A stretch of 64,000 nt of DNA from Lentzea sp. NBRC 105346 (GCF_030269605.1 NZ_BSTQ01000014.1:124001-188000); one strand, 5' to 3'. Shown: positions 32,461 through 41,915, counted from the first letter of the stretch. The notes: generated by a model not told the origin, from the sequence alone. Translations and numbers: made by a program.

Positions 32461-34767
32461 GTGAGTAAGACGAAGGCTCAGGAGACCGACCACCGGACCA
32501 TTCGATCCAGGCTCACCGGCATCGTGGTCGTTCCGAGTGTCGTCCTGTTGGTCATGTGGCTGACGTTCTCGTCGTACACGGTTTTCGACGGCTTCTATGT
32601 GCGAGCCGTCGCCGTTGGCGTAAAGGACGCGAGCATTCCGGCGGTCAACACGTTTGTGGCGATCCAGAAGGAACGCCAGCTCACGATGACCGTGCTCAGC
32701 GAGAAGAATCCCAGGCGCGAGGCGCTGCGGGACCAGCAGCGGCAGGTCGACGAGGATGTCAAGACCATGAAGGCCGCGTTCGACAAGCTGGCGTCGAACG
32801 CGCCCGCCGAGGTCGTCGACAAGATCACCGCGCTGGACGGGGTGCTGGCCGAACTGCCGCAGCGCCGGGCGCAGGTCGAGGGCGGCAACGTAGCCAGGAA
32901 CGAGATCTACGCGTACTACAACAGCCTGATCGACGCGGGATCCGCATTGTTCGGCACGCAGGCGCGCATCGTGCCGGACGCCGAGGCGGGCCAGGGCGGT
33001 CTCAACGCCACGGACCTGTTCCGCGCGGCGGACTGGATGTCGCGATCGTCTTCGGTGGTCTCCGGCGCGCTGGCCGGGTCGGAGCTGTCGGCGCAGGACC
33101 ACCTCGAGTACGTCAACCTGGTCGGCGCCTACCACTCGCTGCTCAAGTCGACGACGCCGTTCGCCGACCCGAAGGTGCAGGCGTCGTACCAACAGCTGAC
33201 GTCGTCGGACAACTGGCGCAAGCTCACGACGTACGAGAGCGCGTTCATCGGGTCGCGCACCTACCGCATCTCGCCCGCCGAGTGGTCGGCCGTGGTCGGG
33301 CCGGTGTCCGAGCAGCTCGTCAAGCTGGGGGTCGACCAGGCCGTCGCCGCGTCGGACACCGGGCTAGCCAACGGCAACCGCAAGTTCCTCACCGTGCTCA
33401 TCGGCAGCATCATCGCGCTGCTGGTCGTGCTCGGCGGCATCATCACCGCGGTCCGGGTCTCCAGCCGGTTGGTCAACCGGGCGCTGATCACCCGGCTGAG
33501 CAACCTGCGCCAGGACGCGCTGACGCTCGCGCACGAACGGCTGCCGCACATCGTCGGTCGCCTGCGCAAGGGCGAGCAGGTCGACGTGCGCTCCGAGGTG
33601 CCGCCGCTCGACTACGGCAACGACGAGATCGGCCAGGTGGCCGACGCGTTCAACGCGGCGCAGTACACCGCGGTGGCCGCGGCCGTGAAGGAGAGTCAGG
33701 CGCGCGAGGGCGTCAACCGGGTCTTCCTCGACATCGCGCACCGCAACCAGGGGCTGGTGCACCGCCAGCTGAAGCTGCTGGACCACCTGGAGCGCGAGGA
33801 GGAGAACCCCGAGCAGCTCGACTCGCTGTTCCAGCTCGACCACCTCGCGACTCGCGCGCGCCGCAATGCCGAGAACCTGATCATCCTCGCGGGCGAGCAG
33901 CCTGGCAGGCAGTGGCGCAAACCCGTGCGGTTGAGCGATGTTCTGCGCTCAGCGGTCGCTGAGACCGAGCAATACGCACGCGTTCGCGTGCACCCGGTGC
34001 CGGACCGCGCACTCGCCGGCGTGGCTGTCGCCGACACCATCCACCTCATCGCCGAGCTCGTCGACAACGCCACCGCGTTCTCGTCACCGCGCTCCGAGGT
34101 GCAGGTGCACAGCAGCGTCGTGCCGCACGGCATCGTCGTCGAGATCGAGGACCATGGTCTCGGGATGACGCTGGACGAGCGCAACCGCGCCAACGCGACA
34201 CTCGCGTTCCCGCCGGACTTCGAGGCCATGGCGTTCAAGGGCGAGTCACGGCTCGGCCTGTTCGTGGTCGCCCGGCTCGCCGCCAAGCGCGGAATCAAGG
34301 TGGAGCTGCGTGAGTCGCCGTACGGCGGCACTGTCGCACTGATCGTGCTGCCGCAGGCGATCATCGCGGAGAGCGTGGCGTCCGCGGGCGATGTCAGCGA
34401 GACGACCCAGATGCCGACGCGCTCAGTGAAGGAGCAGCAGCACGGGCAGTCGGCCCCAGCCGACACCGGTGGCTTCCCGGTGCCCGCGACGGAGGAGGCG
34501 GCGTTGCGCTTCGACCCGCGCCCCGCGGAACACGACGTGAACGCGAACACCCCCGCCCCGCCGCGGGCGAACGAGAAGCCAGCGCTGCCCCGCAGGCGCA
34601 AGCAGCAGAACCTGGCACCGCAGCTCGCGAACGAGGATCAGCCGCAGCAGGCGGATCCGGTGCCGGACCTCATCACCGATCAGTCCGCCGAACGCACCCG
34701 ACGTGGCCTGACCGCCTTCCAACAGGGCACCCGCGATGCTCGAGCAGAAGGAGCACCCTCCGCATGA
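32461..34767 (+). CDS. cvnA: conservon sensor histidine kinase-like protein (CvnA)
   Basis: A 768-residue membrane sensor, first gene of the conservon. GTG 32461 is used; a longer frame to 32398 is possible. A transmembrane helix (about residues 21-40) precedes an extracellular NIT (nitrate-sensor-like) domain (45-300). A second helix (about 308-330) and a HAMP-like linker follow. The kinase part has LDIAHRNQGLVHRQ (near 422) and an ATPase domain with LIAELVDNATAFSSP (near 528), DHGLGM and a conserved GLFVVARLA. A disordered tail of about 125 residues, rich in Pro, Gln and Ala, ends the protein. CvnA, with CvnB-D, forms a G-protein-coupled-like complex at the membrane in Streptomyces. Confidence 0.93.
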   Translation: MSKTKAQETDHRTIRSRLTGIVVVPSVVLLVMWLTFSSYTVFDGFYVRAVAVGVKDASIPAVNTFVAIQKERQLTMTVLSEKNPRREALRDQQRQVDEDVKTMKAAFDKLASNAPAEVVDKITALDGVLAELPQRRAQVEGGNVARNEIYAYYNSLIDAGSALFGTQARIVPDAEAGQGGLNATDLFRAADWMSRSSSVVSGALAGSELSAQDHLEYVNLVGAYHSLLKSTTPFADPKVQASYQQLTSSDNWRKLTTYESAFIGSRTYRISPAEWSAVVGPVSEQLVKLGVDQAVAASDTGLANGNRKFLTVLIGSIIALLVVLGGIITAVRVSSRLVNRALITRLSNLRQDALTLAHERLPHIVGRLRKGEQVDVRSEVPPLDYGNDEIGQVADAFNAAQYTAVAAAVKESQAREGVNRVFLDIAHRNQGLVHRQLKLLDHLEREEENPEQLDSLFQLDHLATRARRNAENLIILAGEQPGRQWRKPVRLSDVLRSAVAETEQYARVRVHPVPDRALAGVAVADTIHLIAELVDNATAFSSPRSEVQVHSSVVPHGIVVEIEDHGLGMTLDERNRANATLAFPPDFEAMAFKGESRLGLFVVARLAAKRGIKVELRESPYGGTVALIVLPQAIIAESVASAGDVSETTQMPTRSVKEQQHGQSAPADTGGFPVPATEEAALRFDPRPAEHDVNANTPAPPRANEKPALPRRRKQQNLAPQLANEDQPQQADPVPDLITDQSAERTRRGLTAFQQGTRDARAEGAPSA

Positions 34768-35201
34768 CCGAGAACACCAACCAGCACCGCGAGCTCAACT
34801 GGTTGCTCGACGATCTCGTCCACCGCGTCGTGGGCGCGCGCCACGCGGTGGTGCTCTCCGCGGACGGGCTCCTGCTCGGCCGCTCCGCGCAGCTGTCCAA
34901 AGAGGACTCAGAGCACCTGTCCGCGATGGCGTCGGCGTTCCAGAGCCTCGCGCGCGGCACCGGACGGCACTTCGGCGGCGGTGCGGTGCGGCAGACCATC
35001 GTGGAGATGGAACACGCTTACCTGTTCGTCACGGCCGCCGGTCACGGCGCGTGCCTCGCGGCGTTGAGCGAAGAAGACGCCGACATGGGCCAGATCGCCT
35101 ACGAGATGAACATGCTCGTGAAGCGGGTCGGCACCTACCTGTCCTCGGCGCCGCGCATGGAGGCGATGACGGCGCTGCCCGTGGCGCGGGAGTCGTCCTG
35201 A
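34764..35201 (+). CDS. cvnB: roadblock/LC7 domain protein (CvnB)
   Basis: A 145-residue protein of the roadblock/LC7 fold, about residues 8-100. The region LDDLVHRVVGARHAVVLSADGLLLGRS is the typical start. In other systems this domain modulates a small GTPase, here presumably CvnD. The ATG at 34764 overlaps the CvnA stop (ATGA). It belongs to the four-gene conservon. Confidence 0.92.
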   Translation: MTENTNQHRELNWLLDDLVHRVVGARHAVVLSADGLLLGRSAQLSKEDSEHLSAMASAFQSLARGTGRHFGGGAVRQTIVEMEHAYLFVTAAGHGACLAALSEEDADMGQIAYEMNMLVKRVGTYLSSAPRMEAMTALPVARESS

Positions 35202-35566
35202 TGTCGTCGAGGGAGAACTGGTGGTACGACGAGGCAGCCGGACCGCTCGTCCGGCCGTATGCGATGGTGCGCGGTCGTACGCGGCCCGCTGGCGAGCTGC
35301 ACCTGATCACCCAGGTGCTCGCCATGCCAACGGTGTCAGACCCGAGTTCGCTGTCGGTTGATCACCGTGAGATTCTCGACCGTTGTGCCCGGCCGACGTC
35401 GGTCGCCGAGCTCGCCGCACACCTGAACGTGCCGCTCGTCGTGGTGAAGGTGCTCCTGAGCGACCTGCTGCAGCGCGGTGACATCGTCGTGCACAACCGT
35501 CCGCACGCGGACGTCCCCGATCGGAACCTACTCCAGGCGGTACTCGATGGCGTTCGAGGACTCTGA
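35201..35566 (+). CDS. cvnC: DUF742 protein (CvnC)
   Basis: A 121-residue protein with a DUF742 domain that folds as a winged helix-turn-helix: WWYDEAAGPLVRPYAMVRGR near the N-terminus, then SVAELAAHLNVPLVVVKVLL and GDIVVH. It starts at ATG 35201, sharing one base with the CvnB stop. CvnC is a constant component of conservons. Its 3' end overlaps the GTPase gene by 20 bases. Confidence 0.9.
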   Translation: MSSRENWWYDEAAGPLVRPYAMVRGRTRPAGELHLITQVLAMPTVSDPSSLSVDHREILDRCARPTSVAELAAHLNVPLVVVKVLLSDLLQRGDIVVHNRPHADVPDRNLLQAVLDGVRGL

Positions 35567-36122
35567 CGTCCCCACTGCGGTCAAGATCGTCGTCGCCGGC
35601 GGCTTCGGCACCGGCAAGACGACGCTCGTCGGTGCGGTGAGCGAGATTCCTCCGCTGCGGACAGAGGAACTGCTGACCGAGGCGGGTACGTACGTCGACG
35701 ACCTCGCCGGCATCGAAGGCAAGGAGACCACCACGGTCGCCCTGGACTTCGGTCGCATCACGATCAACCAGCGGATCGTGCTCTACCTGTTCGGCACACC
35801 CGGCCAGAACCGGTTCTGGTTCATGTGGGACGAGCTCGCCACTGGTGCGATCGGCGCGGTCGTCCTGGTCGACACCCGCAGGCTCGACAGCAGCTTCCCG
35901 TCGATCGACTTCTTCGAACGGCGCAACATCCCGTTCCTGGTGGCGGTCAACATGTTCGACGACTCGTACGACTACTCGATCGACGAGCTGCGCAGCGCCC
36001 TGGACCTGGACTCGCGCATCCCGGTGGTCAAGTGCGACGCGCGAGTCCGGCAGTCGGGCAAGGAAGTCCTGGTCGGCCTCATCCAGCACGCGATGAGCCG
36101 GCTCGAGCCCGCCGCTCGGTGA
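35547..36122 (+). CDS. cvnD: Ras-like GTP-binding protein (CvnD)
   Basis: A 191-residue GTPase from ATG 35547. The P-loop GGFGTGKTT (about 18-26), switch II LFGTPGQNRF (near 76) and the NM-x-D specificity region VAVNMFDDS (near 134) are present. The N-K-x-D box has become NMFD, a common change in this family. It would act as the switch of the conservon. The stop lies inside the convergent monooxygenase gene (44-base overlap). Confidence 0.92.
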   Translation: MAFEDSDVPTAVKIVVAGGFGTGKTTLVGAVSEIPPLRTEELLTEAGTYVDDLAGIEGKETTTVALDFGRITINQRIVLYLFGTPGQNRFWFMWDELATGAIGAVVLVDTRRLDSSFPSIDFFERRNIPFLVAVNMFDDSYDYSIDELRSALDLDSRIPVVKCDARVRQSGKEVLVGLIQHAMSRLEPAAR

Positions 36123-37512
36123 GGAGGGTCTCCAGGTACGGAGCGAAGTCGACCTGTACCGAGTCCGTCTCGCTCGGACCGTACCGGCGCAGAGCGCCTT
36201 CGAGGTGACGGTCGATCTCTTCGGTCATCTCGGCGGCGTCCGGCAGGATCACGGACCCCTCGACGAGGTCGGCGATCCACTCCGCCTGCCCTTCCAGCAG
36301 GCGGGTGATGGATCCGACGGGCCGGATGAACCCGGCGAAGTACAGACCGGGGAGATGTGGCGGGACCACGCGGTGGTACAGGGTGATCTGGCCCGCAGGG
36401 TTGCGGTACCACTCGTCGGGCAGGAACGGGACGACGATGCGGTAGCCGGTGCAGTAGACGACGGTGTCGGCTTCGACATGTGAACCATCCGCGAAGACGA
36501 CCTCTGAGCCGTCGAACCGCTCGATGACCGGCCGCACGGTGATGTCGCCGTGGCTGATTCGGCTGAGCAGTTCGTCGGAAATCGTCACCGGGCTGGAGAA
36601 GATCCGGTGGTCCGGTTCCGGAATCCCGTAGTCGGTCAGCCGGCCGCGAACGACCCGTAGCACCAGCTCGACGAAACGGCGCTGCTGCTCGAATCCCATA
36701 CGGGCCCACCAGCCTGCCGACGCGATTTCATCGATCGGAATGCCGAACATGGTTTTCGGGGTGACATGCAGGCTGCGTCGGATCGAAAGGTACGTCTCTT
36801 TCGCCAAACGAGACAGGTCGACCGAGATGTCGGCTGCTGAATTGCCGAACCCTGCGACGACCACGCGTTTACCGACATGGTCGGCGGCCGAGTGGTAGTC
36901 GAAGCTGTGCAATTGTTCGCCAGGGAAGTCCTCGGCGCCGGGAATCGCGGGTTCAGGCCATTTGGGGTGCCAGTGGTGCCCGGTTGCCACGACGACGTGC
37001 CGGAACGTGCGCACCCGCTCCTGCCCGGACGTGCGTTCACGTGTACGAACATTCCAGGTGGAATCCGCATTGCGTGCGACGTCAACGACTTCCGTCTCGA
37101 ATTCGACGTGCTCGTTCAGGCCGAACTCGGCACTGAACGAACCAAGGTAGTCGGCTACCAGATCGTGCCGCGGATAGCGCGGGTACGACTCCGGCATTGG
37201 GAAGTACGAAAAGGCGCTGACCTTGGCAGACGTGTTCAGGTGGAGGGCGGCGTAGCCGGGCGAGGGGACGCGCTCGGCGGCGCTGCGCCACAGCCCACCG
37301 ACGCCGCTGGTCTGCTCCAGGACAGTGAAGGTGGAATTGCGTTCGCGAAGAGTTTTCGCCACGGCGAGGCCTGCGAGGCCTGCGCCGATCACACACGTGT
37401 GGCCCCGCCTGCTCTGATCGGCGTATTGACTCCGATCATCGCTGATGCGAGGGGGCGCCACCCTCTCGGAGTACAGGGGTGACTGAGCGTGCCGAATTTC
37501 CTGTTGTGTCAT
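36079..37512 (-). CDS. flavin-containing monooxygenase
   Basis: A 477-residue enzyme if the ATG at 37512 is used; a longer frame continues to 37653 but would run into the divergent prenyltransferase. An N-terminal GAGLAGLAVAKTL binds FAD, a second VVAGFGNSAADI binds NADPH, and the FMO signature FPGEQLHSFDY (F-x-G-x3-H-x3-Y) lies between. Such FMOs hydroxylate amines, for example converting amino acids into aldoximes. The neighbouring DMATS-type prenyltransferase makes an N-hydroxylating step on a prenylated tryptophan likely: a pair of this kind is known in Streptomyces coelicolor (SCO7467/7468). No strong ribosome site is present. Confidence 0.85.
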   Translation of the reverse strand: MTQQEIRHAQSPLYSERVAPPRISDDRSQYADQSRRGHTCVIGAGLAGLAVAKTLRERNSTFTVLEQTSGVGGLWRSAAERVPSPGYAALHLNTSAKVSAFSYFPMPESYPRYPRHDLVADYLGSFSAEFGLNEHVEFETEVVDVARNADSTWNVRTRERTSGQERVRTFRHVVVATGHHWHPKWPEPAIPGAEDFPGEQLHSFDYHSAADHVGKRVVVAGFGNSAADISVDLSRLAKETYLSIRRSLHVTPKTMFGIPIDEIASAGWWARMGFEQQRRFVELVLRVVRGRLTDYGIPEPDHRIFSSPVTISDELLSRISHGDITVRPVIERFDGSEVVFADGSHVEADTVVYCTGYRIVVPFLPDEWYRNPAGQITLYHRVVPPHLPGLYFAGFIRPVGSITRLLEGQAEWIADLVEGSVILPDAAEMTEEIDRHLEGALRRYGPSETDSVQVDFAPYLETLLTERRARAGSSRAG

Positions 37513-37585
37513 ATAGCCCAGTCCCAGTTCGTCCCATTGCTTTTTCGCAGCTCGCAGAGTACTTCTTTGGGCCGGAGGTGTGGAA

Positions 37586-38719
37586 GTGTCCAGTTGTGCG
37601 ACTGTGGCGAGCATCGCCAGACGAGAGGCGCTTTTCTCGACTCCTGACACCACCTACATCGACTTCGTTCTTGACAAATGGGCGAAGGTCTGTGCCGGAC
37701 TTGGAATTGCGGAGTCCGGAGCTCTTGACGTGATCGGTGATGTGACTTCTGTCATGTCCGCGTGGGGGCATCGTGCTATTGGCGAGCAATGCGATTGTCC
37801 ATCGTATGTTTCCCGGGACGGTTTTCCGCTCGAGTTCTCCGTAAGTTGGCGAAACAGGGTGCCTGAGATCCGCATCCTGTTCGAGTCGCTCGGCGCCGAG
37901 CCGACCCCGGCGGCGTGCCAGCAGGCCGGTCGGAACCTGACGCGCGAGCTCGTGACCAGGCACGGAGCGTCCGCCGCCCGCTACGACCTGGTCGAGGACC
38001 TCTTCGTCACGGACAACCCCCGCCGGTACCGGCCGACGGTGTGGCACTCCCTCGCGTGGCTGCCCGGCCGGCGGCCCCACTACAAGGTCTACTTCAACCC
38101 GCAGGTGCGCGGGCTCGCCGCGATCGGTGACGTGGTCACCGAGGCCATGGCGCGGCTCGGTCTGTCCGAGGCGTGGGAACCGGTTCGCGAGGAGTACGAG
38201 ATGCTCGCCACCCGCGGGCACGTGATCGACTTCTTCGCGCTCGACCTGCGCGACGACGCCTCGGCGCGCGTCAAGGTGTACTTCCGCCACCCCGACATCG
38301 ACCTCGACGAACTGGATCGGATCGCCTCGCTGGCGCGGCGCCACGACTCCGTCCGCGCGAGGCGGACCTATCGCGCGATCTACGGCGACGCCGCGACCAC
38401 GGCGAACGAACCGATGACGTGCCTGGCCTTCCGGCCGGGGATTTCGGGGCCCGAGCACGCCAACGTCTACCTGCGGCTATCGGGCAACGTCGACTCCGAC
38501 GCGGAGGCGGCGCGACGGGTCGCGGACGTGATGCGGTCCGAGGGTCTGGATCCCGAGCCCTACCTGGAGACGGTGTCGGCGCTCGCGCCGCACCCCATCG
38601 AGTCGACGGCGGGCATGCACGAGCTGCTCAGCTTCCGCACGCGCGGTTCCGGACCTGCGGATCTCGGGGTGTACTTCCGGTTCAGTGTGTACGAGCGGGC
38701 GCTCGCCGGCCACGTCTGA
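37586..38719 (+). CDS. DMATS-type aromatic (indole/tryptophan) prenyltransferase
   Basis: A 377-residue protein. GTG 37586 is preferred because GGAGG (37574-37578) lies 7 bases before it; a GTG at 37580 is too close. The pattern of repeating strands, DVIGDVTSVMSAWGHRAIGE, FSVSWRNRVPEIRILFESLG, HYKVYFNPQVRG, VKVYFRHP and ANVYLRLSG, with alternating aromatic/basic residues, matches the DMATS/PT-barrel (ABBA) family that transfers a dimethylallyl group to an aromatic ring, most often tryptophan. The regiospecificity cannot be read. It is divergent from the flavin monooxygenase (73 bases between starts) and ends 6 bases from a convergent LuxR-type regulator. Confidence 0.87.
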   Translation: MSSCATVASIARREALFSTPDTTYIDFVLDKWAKVCAGLGIAESGALDVIGDVTSVMSAWGHRAIGEQCDCPSYVSRDGFPLEFSVSWRNRVPEIRILFESLGAEPTPAACQQAGRNLTRELVTRHGASAARYDLVEDLFVTDNPRRYRPTVWHSLAWLPGRRPHYKVYFNPQVRGLAAIGDVVTEAMARLGLSEAWEPVREEYEMLATRGHVIDFFALDLRDDASARVKVYFRHPDIDLDELDRIASLARRHDSVRARRTYRAIYGDAATTANEPMTCLAFRPGISGPEHANVYLRLSGNVDSDAEAARRVADVMRSEGLDPEPYLETVSALAPHPIESTAGMHELLSFRTRGSGPADLGVYFRFSVYERALAGHV

Positions 38720-38725
38720 GCGAGT

Positions 38726-40903
38726 TCACGCGTGGGACGTGCTCTGGTGACGCGCGACCCACGCGGCGACCTCCGCGCGGTTGGTCATCCCGAGCGTGCG
38801 CAGGATGTCGCGCACGTGGTTCTCGACGGTCGACAGCGACAGGTGCAGTTCGTCCGCGATCTGCTTGTTCTGCCTGCCGCGCGCGATGAGCACGGCGACC
38901 TGCCTGCGCCGGTCCGACAGGCCGTCCAGCGGCACGTCGCCGTGCGGGCGCAGGGCGAGCGCGTGAATCTCGTCGGCGGACATCGCCGCGCCGCGCGCGT
39001 AGGCCTCGCGGTACGCGGTCGCGCCGATCTGCCGCACGACGATCTCCGTCGCCCGTTCGCGTTCCCGCACGAACGGGACCAGGCCCGCGATCGCCACGCC
39101 TGTCGTCTCCTGCAGCTTGCTCGCGCCACCGAGCAGCTCGGCAGCCGTCGTCGGAGCACCGCCCAGGTCGGCCATGGCCCACGGCAGCGCCTCGACGCAC
39201 CAGGCCGTGCCCCACTTGTCGCCGAGCGCGGTCTGCCTGCACAGCGCCTCCTGGAAGAGGGTGACGCCCAACTGCGGCTCGCCGGAGCGCACGGTGGCGA
39301 GCCCCTTCGCCCACACCGCCCAGGTGATCGCCCACTCGGCGCCGCGCGCCGACGCGTCGGCGAAGCAGTCCTCGCTCGTCGCGGCCGCCGTCTCCGGAGG
39401 GCCGGTGAAGCACGCGGCGATCGCACCGACCAGCTTCGCCATCTGCTGGTCGCCCGCGAACGCGGTGCCGAAGAGCTCGGCGGCACGCAGGAAGAAGCCG
39501 ATGGCCTGCGGGTCCACGAGCACGTCGAGGTGGTACGCGCCTTCGAGGAAGGCGACCGGCGGTGCCTCCTGGCCCCGTGTGAGCTCACGGCAGTGTTCGA
39601 GCTGCGCGATACCGGCCTGCTGCGAGCCCTGGCAGAACCTGATCCAGCCGAGCATCGCCGCGCCGCCGATCCGTTCCGGCGTGGGGTCCGGCGGTGCGGC
39701 CGCCAGCAGGCGTTCGAACCACTCGCAGAACTCGCCGAGCAACGCGTAGAAGAAGACCATCCGCAGCCGGGCGAGGTTGGTCGCGATCTCCAGGCCGGTC
39801 TCCGGGGCGGTGTGCACGCAGTGCTGCAGTGCGGCCCGGAAGTTCGGCATCTCGAGGTGGGCTCGGGCCATCCAGCCGACCTCGTCCGGGCCGAACCACC
39901 CGTCTGCGGCGTCCGCGGCGAGCTTGCGGAACCACGCGACGTGGGCGTCCTGGATCGCGCACGCCGAGTCGAGTTTGGTCTGGCCGAACTCGCGCAGCGG
40001 CTGCAGCTGGTGGTACCGGCCGTCGGGGCCCGCCGTCACGACGGACTGGTGGACGAGCCCTTCGAGCAGGTCGACGACCTCCCGTTCGGTGATGCCGTCG
40101 CCCGAGCACACCGCCTCGACGGCGCTGAGATCGAAACCGCCGGCGAACACGCTGATCCGCGCCCACAACAGGCGTTCACCGGGCGAGCACAGGTCGTAGG
40201 ACCAGTTCAGGACCTGCTGCAACGTGCGGTGGTGCGGCTGCACGCGGCGGGTGCCCCGCGTGGTCAGCAGCGAGCCGCCCGCGAGCCGGTCGAGGATCGC
40301 CTGCGGCGACATCCCGCCGCCGAGCCGCACGGCGATCAGCTCCAGCACGAGGGGCAGTCCGCCGGACCACTCGGCGAGCCGGACCGCGGCGTCGTGGTCG
40401 GTGATCGTCCGGCCCGCGGCCGACGCGCGGTCGAGCAGCAGCGCCATCGCGTCGTCCGGCACGGCCAGCGGCGGCACCTGGACGATGTGCTCGCCGTCGA
40501 GCTCCAGGTGGCGGCGGCTGGTCGCCAGCACGCGGAGCGTCGGCACCTCGTCGAGCAACGTGGCGAGCAGGTCGCCCACCGGATCGAGCAGGTGCTCGCA
40601 GTTGTCCAGCACCAGCAGCGTCCGCGTGCCCCGCAGGTGTTCGACGAGCACGTCGACCGGGTCGTTCGACGACTGGTCGACGATGCCCAGCGCCTCGACG
40701 ACCGCCCGGTCCACGGAGCCCGTGACGTCCGCGAGGTGCACCACCGTCACGTCCGGGCGTTCGCGCACCACCTCGGAGGCGAGGCGCGTCTTGCCCACGC
40801 CGCCGGGGCCGACCAGCGTCACTAGCCGGGCGCGGCCGAGCACCGCGGCCGTGTGTTCGAGCAGGGACGCCCGGCCGACGAACGTGGTCAAGCGCGTGTG
40901 CAT
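38726..40903 (-). CDS. LuxR-family regulator with AAA/NB-ARC ATPase domain
   Basis: A 725-residue protein. The N-terminal ATPase domain has Walker A GPGGVGKT (residues 32-39), Walker B LLVLDNCEH (near 95), a sensor LATSRRHLE and GLPLVLELIA. A region of TPR-like helices follows (about 330-640), and a C-terminal LuxR helix-turn-helix closes it (LSDRRRQVAVLIARGRQN, then LSLSTVENHVRDIL). This is the AfsR-like/LAL architecture without an N-terminal SARP domain. Such proteins often activate specialised metabolite genes; proximity to the prenyltransferase suggests this, but no direct evidence exists. It ends 6 bases before the prenyltransferase stop, on the opposite strand. Confidence 0.88.
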   Translation of the reverse strand: MHTRLTTFVGRASLLEHTAAVLGRARLVTLVGPGGVGKTRLASEVVRERPDVTVVHLADVTGSVDRAVVEALGIVDQSSNDPVDVLVEHLRGTRTLLVLDNCEHLLDPVGDLLATLLDEVPTLRVLATSRRHLELDGEHIVQVPPLAVPDDAMALLLDRASAAGRTITDHDAAVRLAEWSGGLPLVLELIAVRLGGGMSPQAILDRLAGGSLLTTRGTRRVQPHHRTLQQVLNWSYDLCSPGERLLWARISVFAGGFDLSAVEAVCSGDGITEREVVDLLEGLVHQSVVTAGPDGRYHQLQPLREFGQTKLDSACAIQDAHVAWFRKLAADAADGWFGPDEVGWMARAHLEMPNFRAALQHCVHTAPETGLEIATNLARLRMVFFYALLGEFCEWFERLLAAAPPDPTPERIGGAAMLGWIRFCQGSQQAGIAQLEHCRELTRGQEAPPVAFLEGAYHLDVLVDPQAIGFFLRAAELFGTAFAGDQQMAKLVGAIAACFTGPPETAAATSEDCFADASARGAEWAITWAVWAKGLATVRSGEPQLGVTLFQEALCRQTALGDKWGTAWCVEALPWAMADLGGAPTTAAELLGGASKLQETTGVAIAGLVPFVRERERATEIVVRQIGATAYREAYARGAAMSADEIHALALRPHGDVPLDGLSDRRRQVAVLIARGRQNKQIADELHLSLSTVENHVRDILRTLGMTNRAEVAAWVARHQSTSHA

Positions 40904-41018
40904 GAGGTCCTGACTGGGTGGTGGATTGGGTGCTCCGGGCGGGCGGGTTGGGTGGTTGCCCCGATGTGCCCGTGATCGACATCGGCGAGGCTCCTCGCCA
41001 TGTCATGGATCGGAGCCG

Positions 41019-41047
41019 CGAGCCGGGGGAGGACCTCCCCCGGCTCG
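41019..41047 (-). terminator. palindromic terminator of the hydroxyacyl-CoA dehydrogenase gene
   Basis: CGAGCCGGGGGAG (41019-41031) and CTCCCCCGGCTCG (41035-41047) are perfectly complementary 13-base arms with a 3-base loop, directly downstream of the stop at 41052 on the minus strand. Confidence 0.75.
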
Positions 41048-41051
41048 GCGC

Positions 41052-41915
41052 TCAGCCCGCGTAGTTGTGGAACCCGCGGCCGGACTTCTTGCCCAGCAGG
41101 CCCGCGTCCACCATGCGCAGCAGCAGCGGCGGCGGGGAGTACAGGGGCTCCTTGAACTCGTCGTACATCGACTCGGCGATCGCCTTCGTGGTGTCCAGGC
41201 CGATCAGGTCGGTCAGGTGCAGCGGGCCCATCGGGTGGGCGCAGCCGAGCACCATGCCTCGGTCGATGTCCTCGGCGGAGGCGAACCCGGACTCGAGCAT
41301 CCGGATCGCCGACAGCAGGTACGGGATCAGCAGGGCGTTGACCACGAAACCGGCCCGGTCCTGCGAGCGGATCACCTGCTTGGCCAGCCGCGAGGTCACG
41401 AACGCCTCGGCGGCCTCCTGCGTGGCGGCGCTGGTCAGCAGCGACGGCACCAGCTCGACGAGCTTCATCACCGGCACCGGGTTGAAGAAGTGCACACCGA
41501 TGACCTGCTCGGGGCGGGACGTCGCCATGCCCAGCTTCATGATCGGGATGGAGGACGTGTTGGACGCGAAGATCGCGGCCCGGTCCTCGACGACCTTGTC
41601 CAGCGCGGTGAACACGTCGGTCTTGATCTGCTCGTTCTCCGCGACCGCCTCGACGAGGAACTGCCGGTCCGCGAAGTCGCCGAGATCGGTCGTGAACCGG
41701 ATCCGGCCCAGCGCCTCGTCGCGCTCCTCCTCGGTCAGCTTCCCGCTCTTCACACCTCGGCCGAGCGACGCGGCGATCCGCCCGCGCGCGGCCTCGGTCG
41801 CGTCCGGGCTGACCTCGGCGACGATGACGTCGAGACCGGCACGGGCGCTCACCTCGGCGATGCCCGAGCCCATGAGCCCGGAACCCACCACACCAACACG
41901 TTGAATGTCACTCAC
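41052..41915 (-). CDS. 3-hydroxybutyryl-CoA dehydrogenase
   Basis: A 287-residue enzyme from GTG 41915, preceded by GAGAGG. The N-terminal NAD-binding motif VGVVGSGLMGSGIAE (about 7-21), the catalytic His region GVHFFNPVPVMKLVELV, and the C-terminal dimer domain with CAHPMGPLHLTDLIGLDT are present. It oxidises 3-hydroxyacyl-CoA (here probably 3-hydroxybutyryl-CoA) with NAD(P). It is related to FadB2 and PaaH of actinobacteria. No other fatty-acid or aromatic degradation gene is adjacent, so the pathway is not fixed. Confidence 0.9.
   Translation of the reverse strand: MSDIQRVGVVGSGLMGSGIAEVSARAGLDVIVAEVSPDATEAARGRIAASLGRGVKSGKLTEEERDEALGRIRFTTDLGDFADRQFLVEAVAENEQIKTDVFTALDKVVEDRAAIFASNTSSIPIMKLGMATSRPEQVIGVHFFNPVPVMKLVELVPSLLTSAATQEAAEAFVTSRLAKQVIRSQDRAGFVVNALLIPYLLSAIRMLESGFASAEDIDRGMVLGCAHPMGPLHLTDLIGLDTTKAIAESMYDEFKEPLYSPPPLLLRMVDAGLLGKKSGRGFHNYAG

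Noticed and set aside
36877..37482. Plus-strand frame of 201 codons inside the monooxygenase gene
   Set aside because: It is antisense to a well-conserved FMO and lacks a ribosome site.
38732..40825. Plus-strand frame of 697 codons opposite the LuxR-type regulator
   Set aside because: The product is Arg/Gly/Ala-rich with no domain; the opposite strand encodes a clear ATPase-HTH protein.
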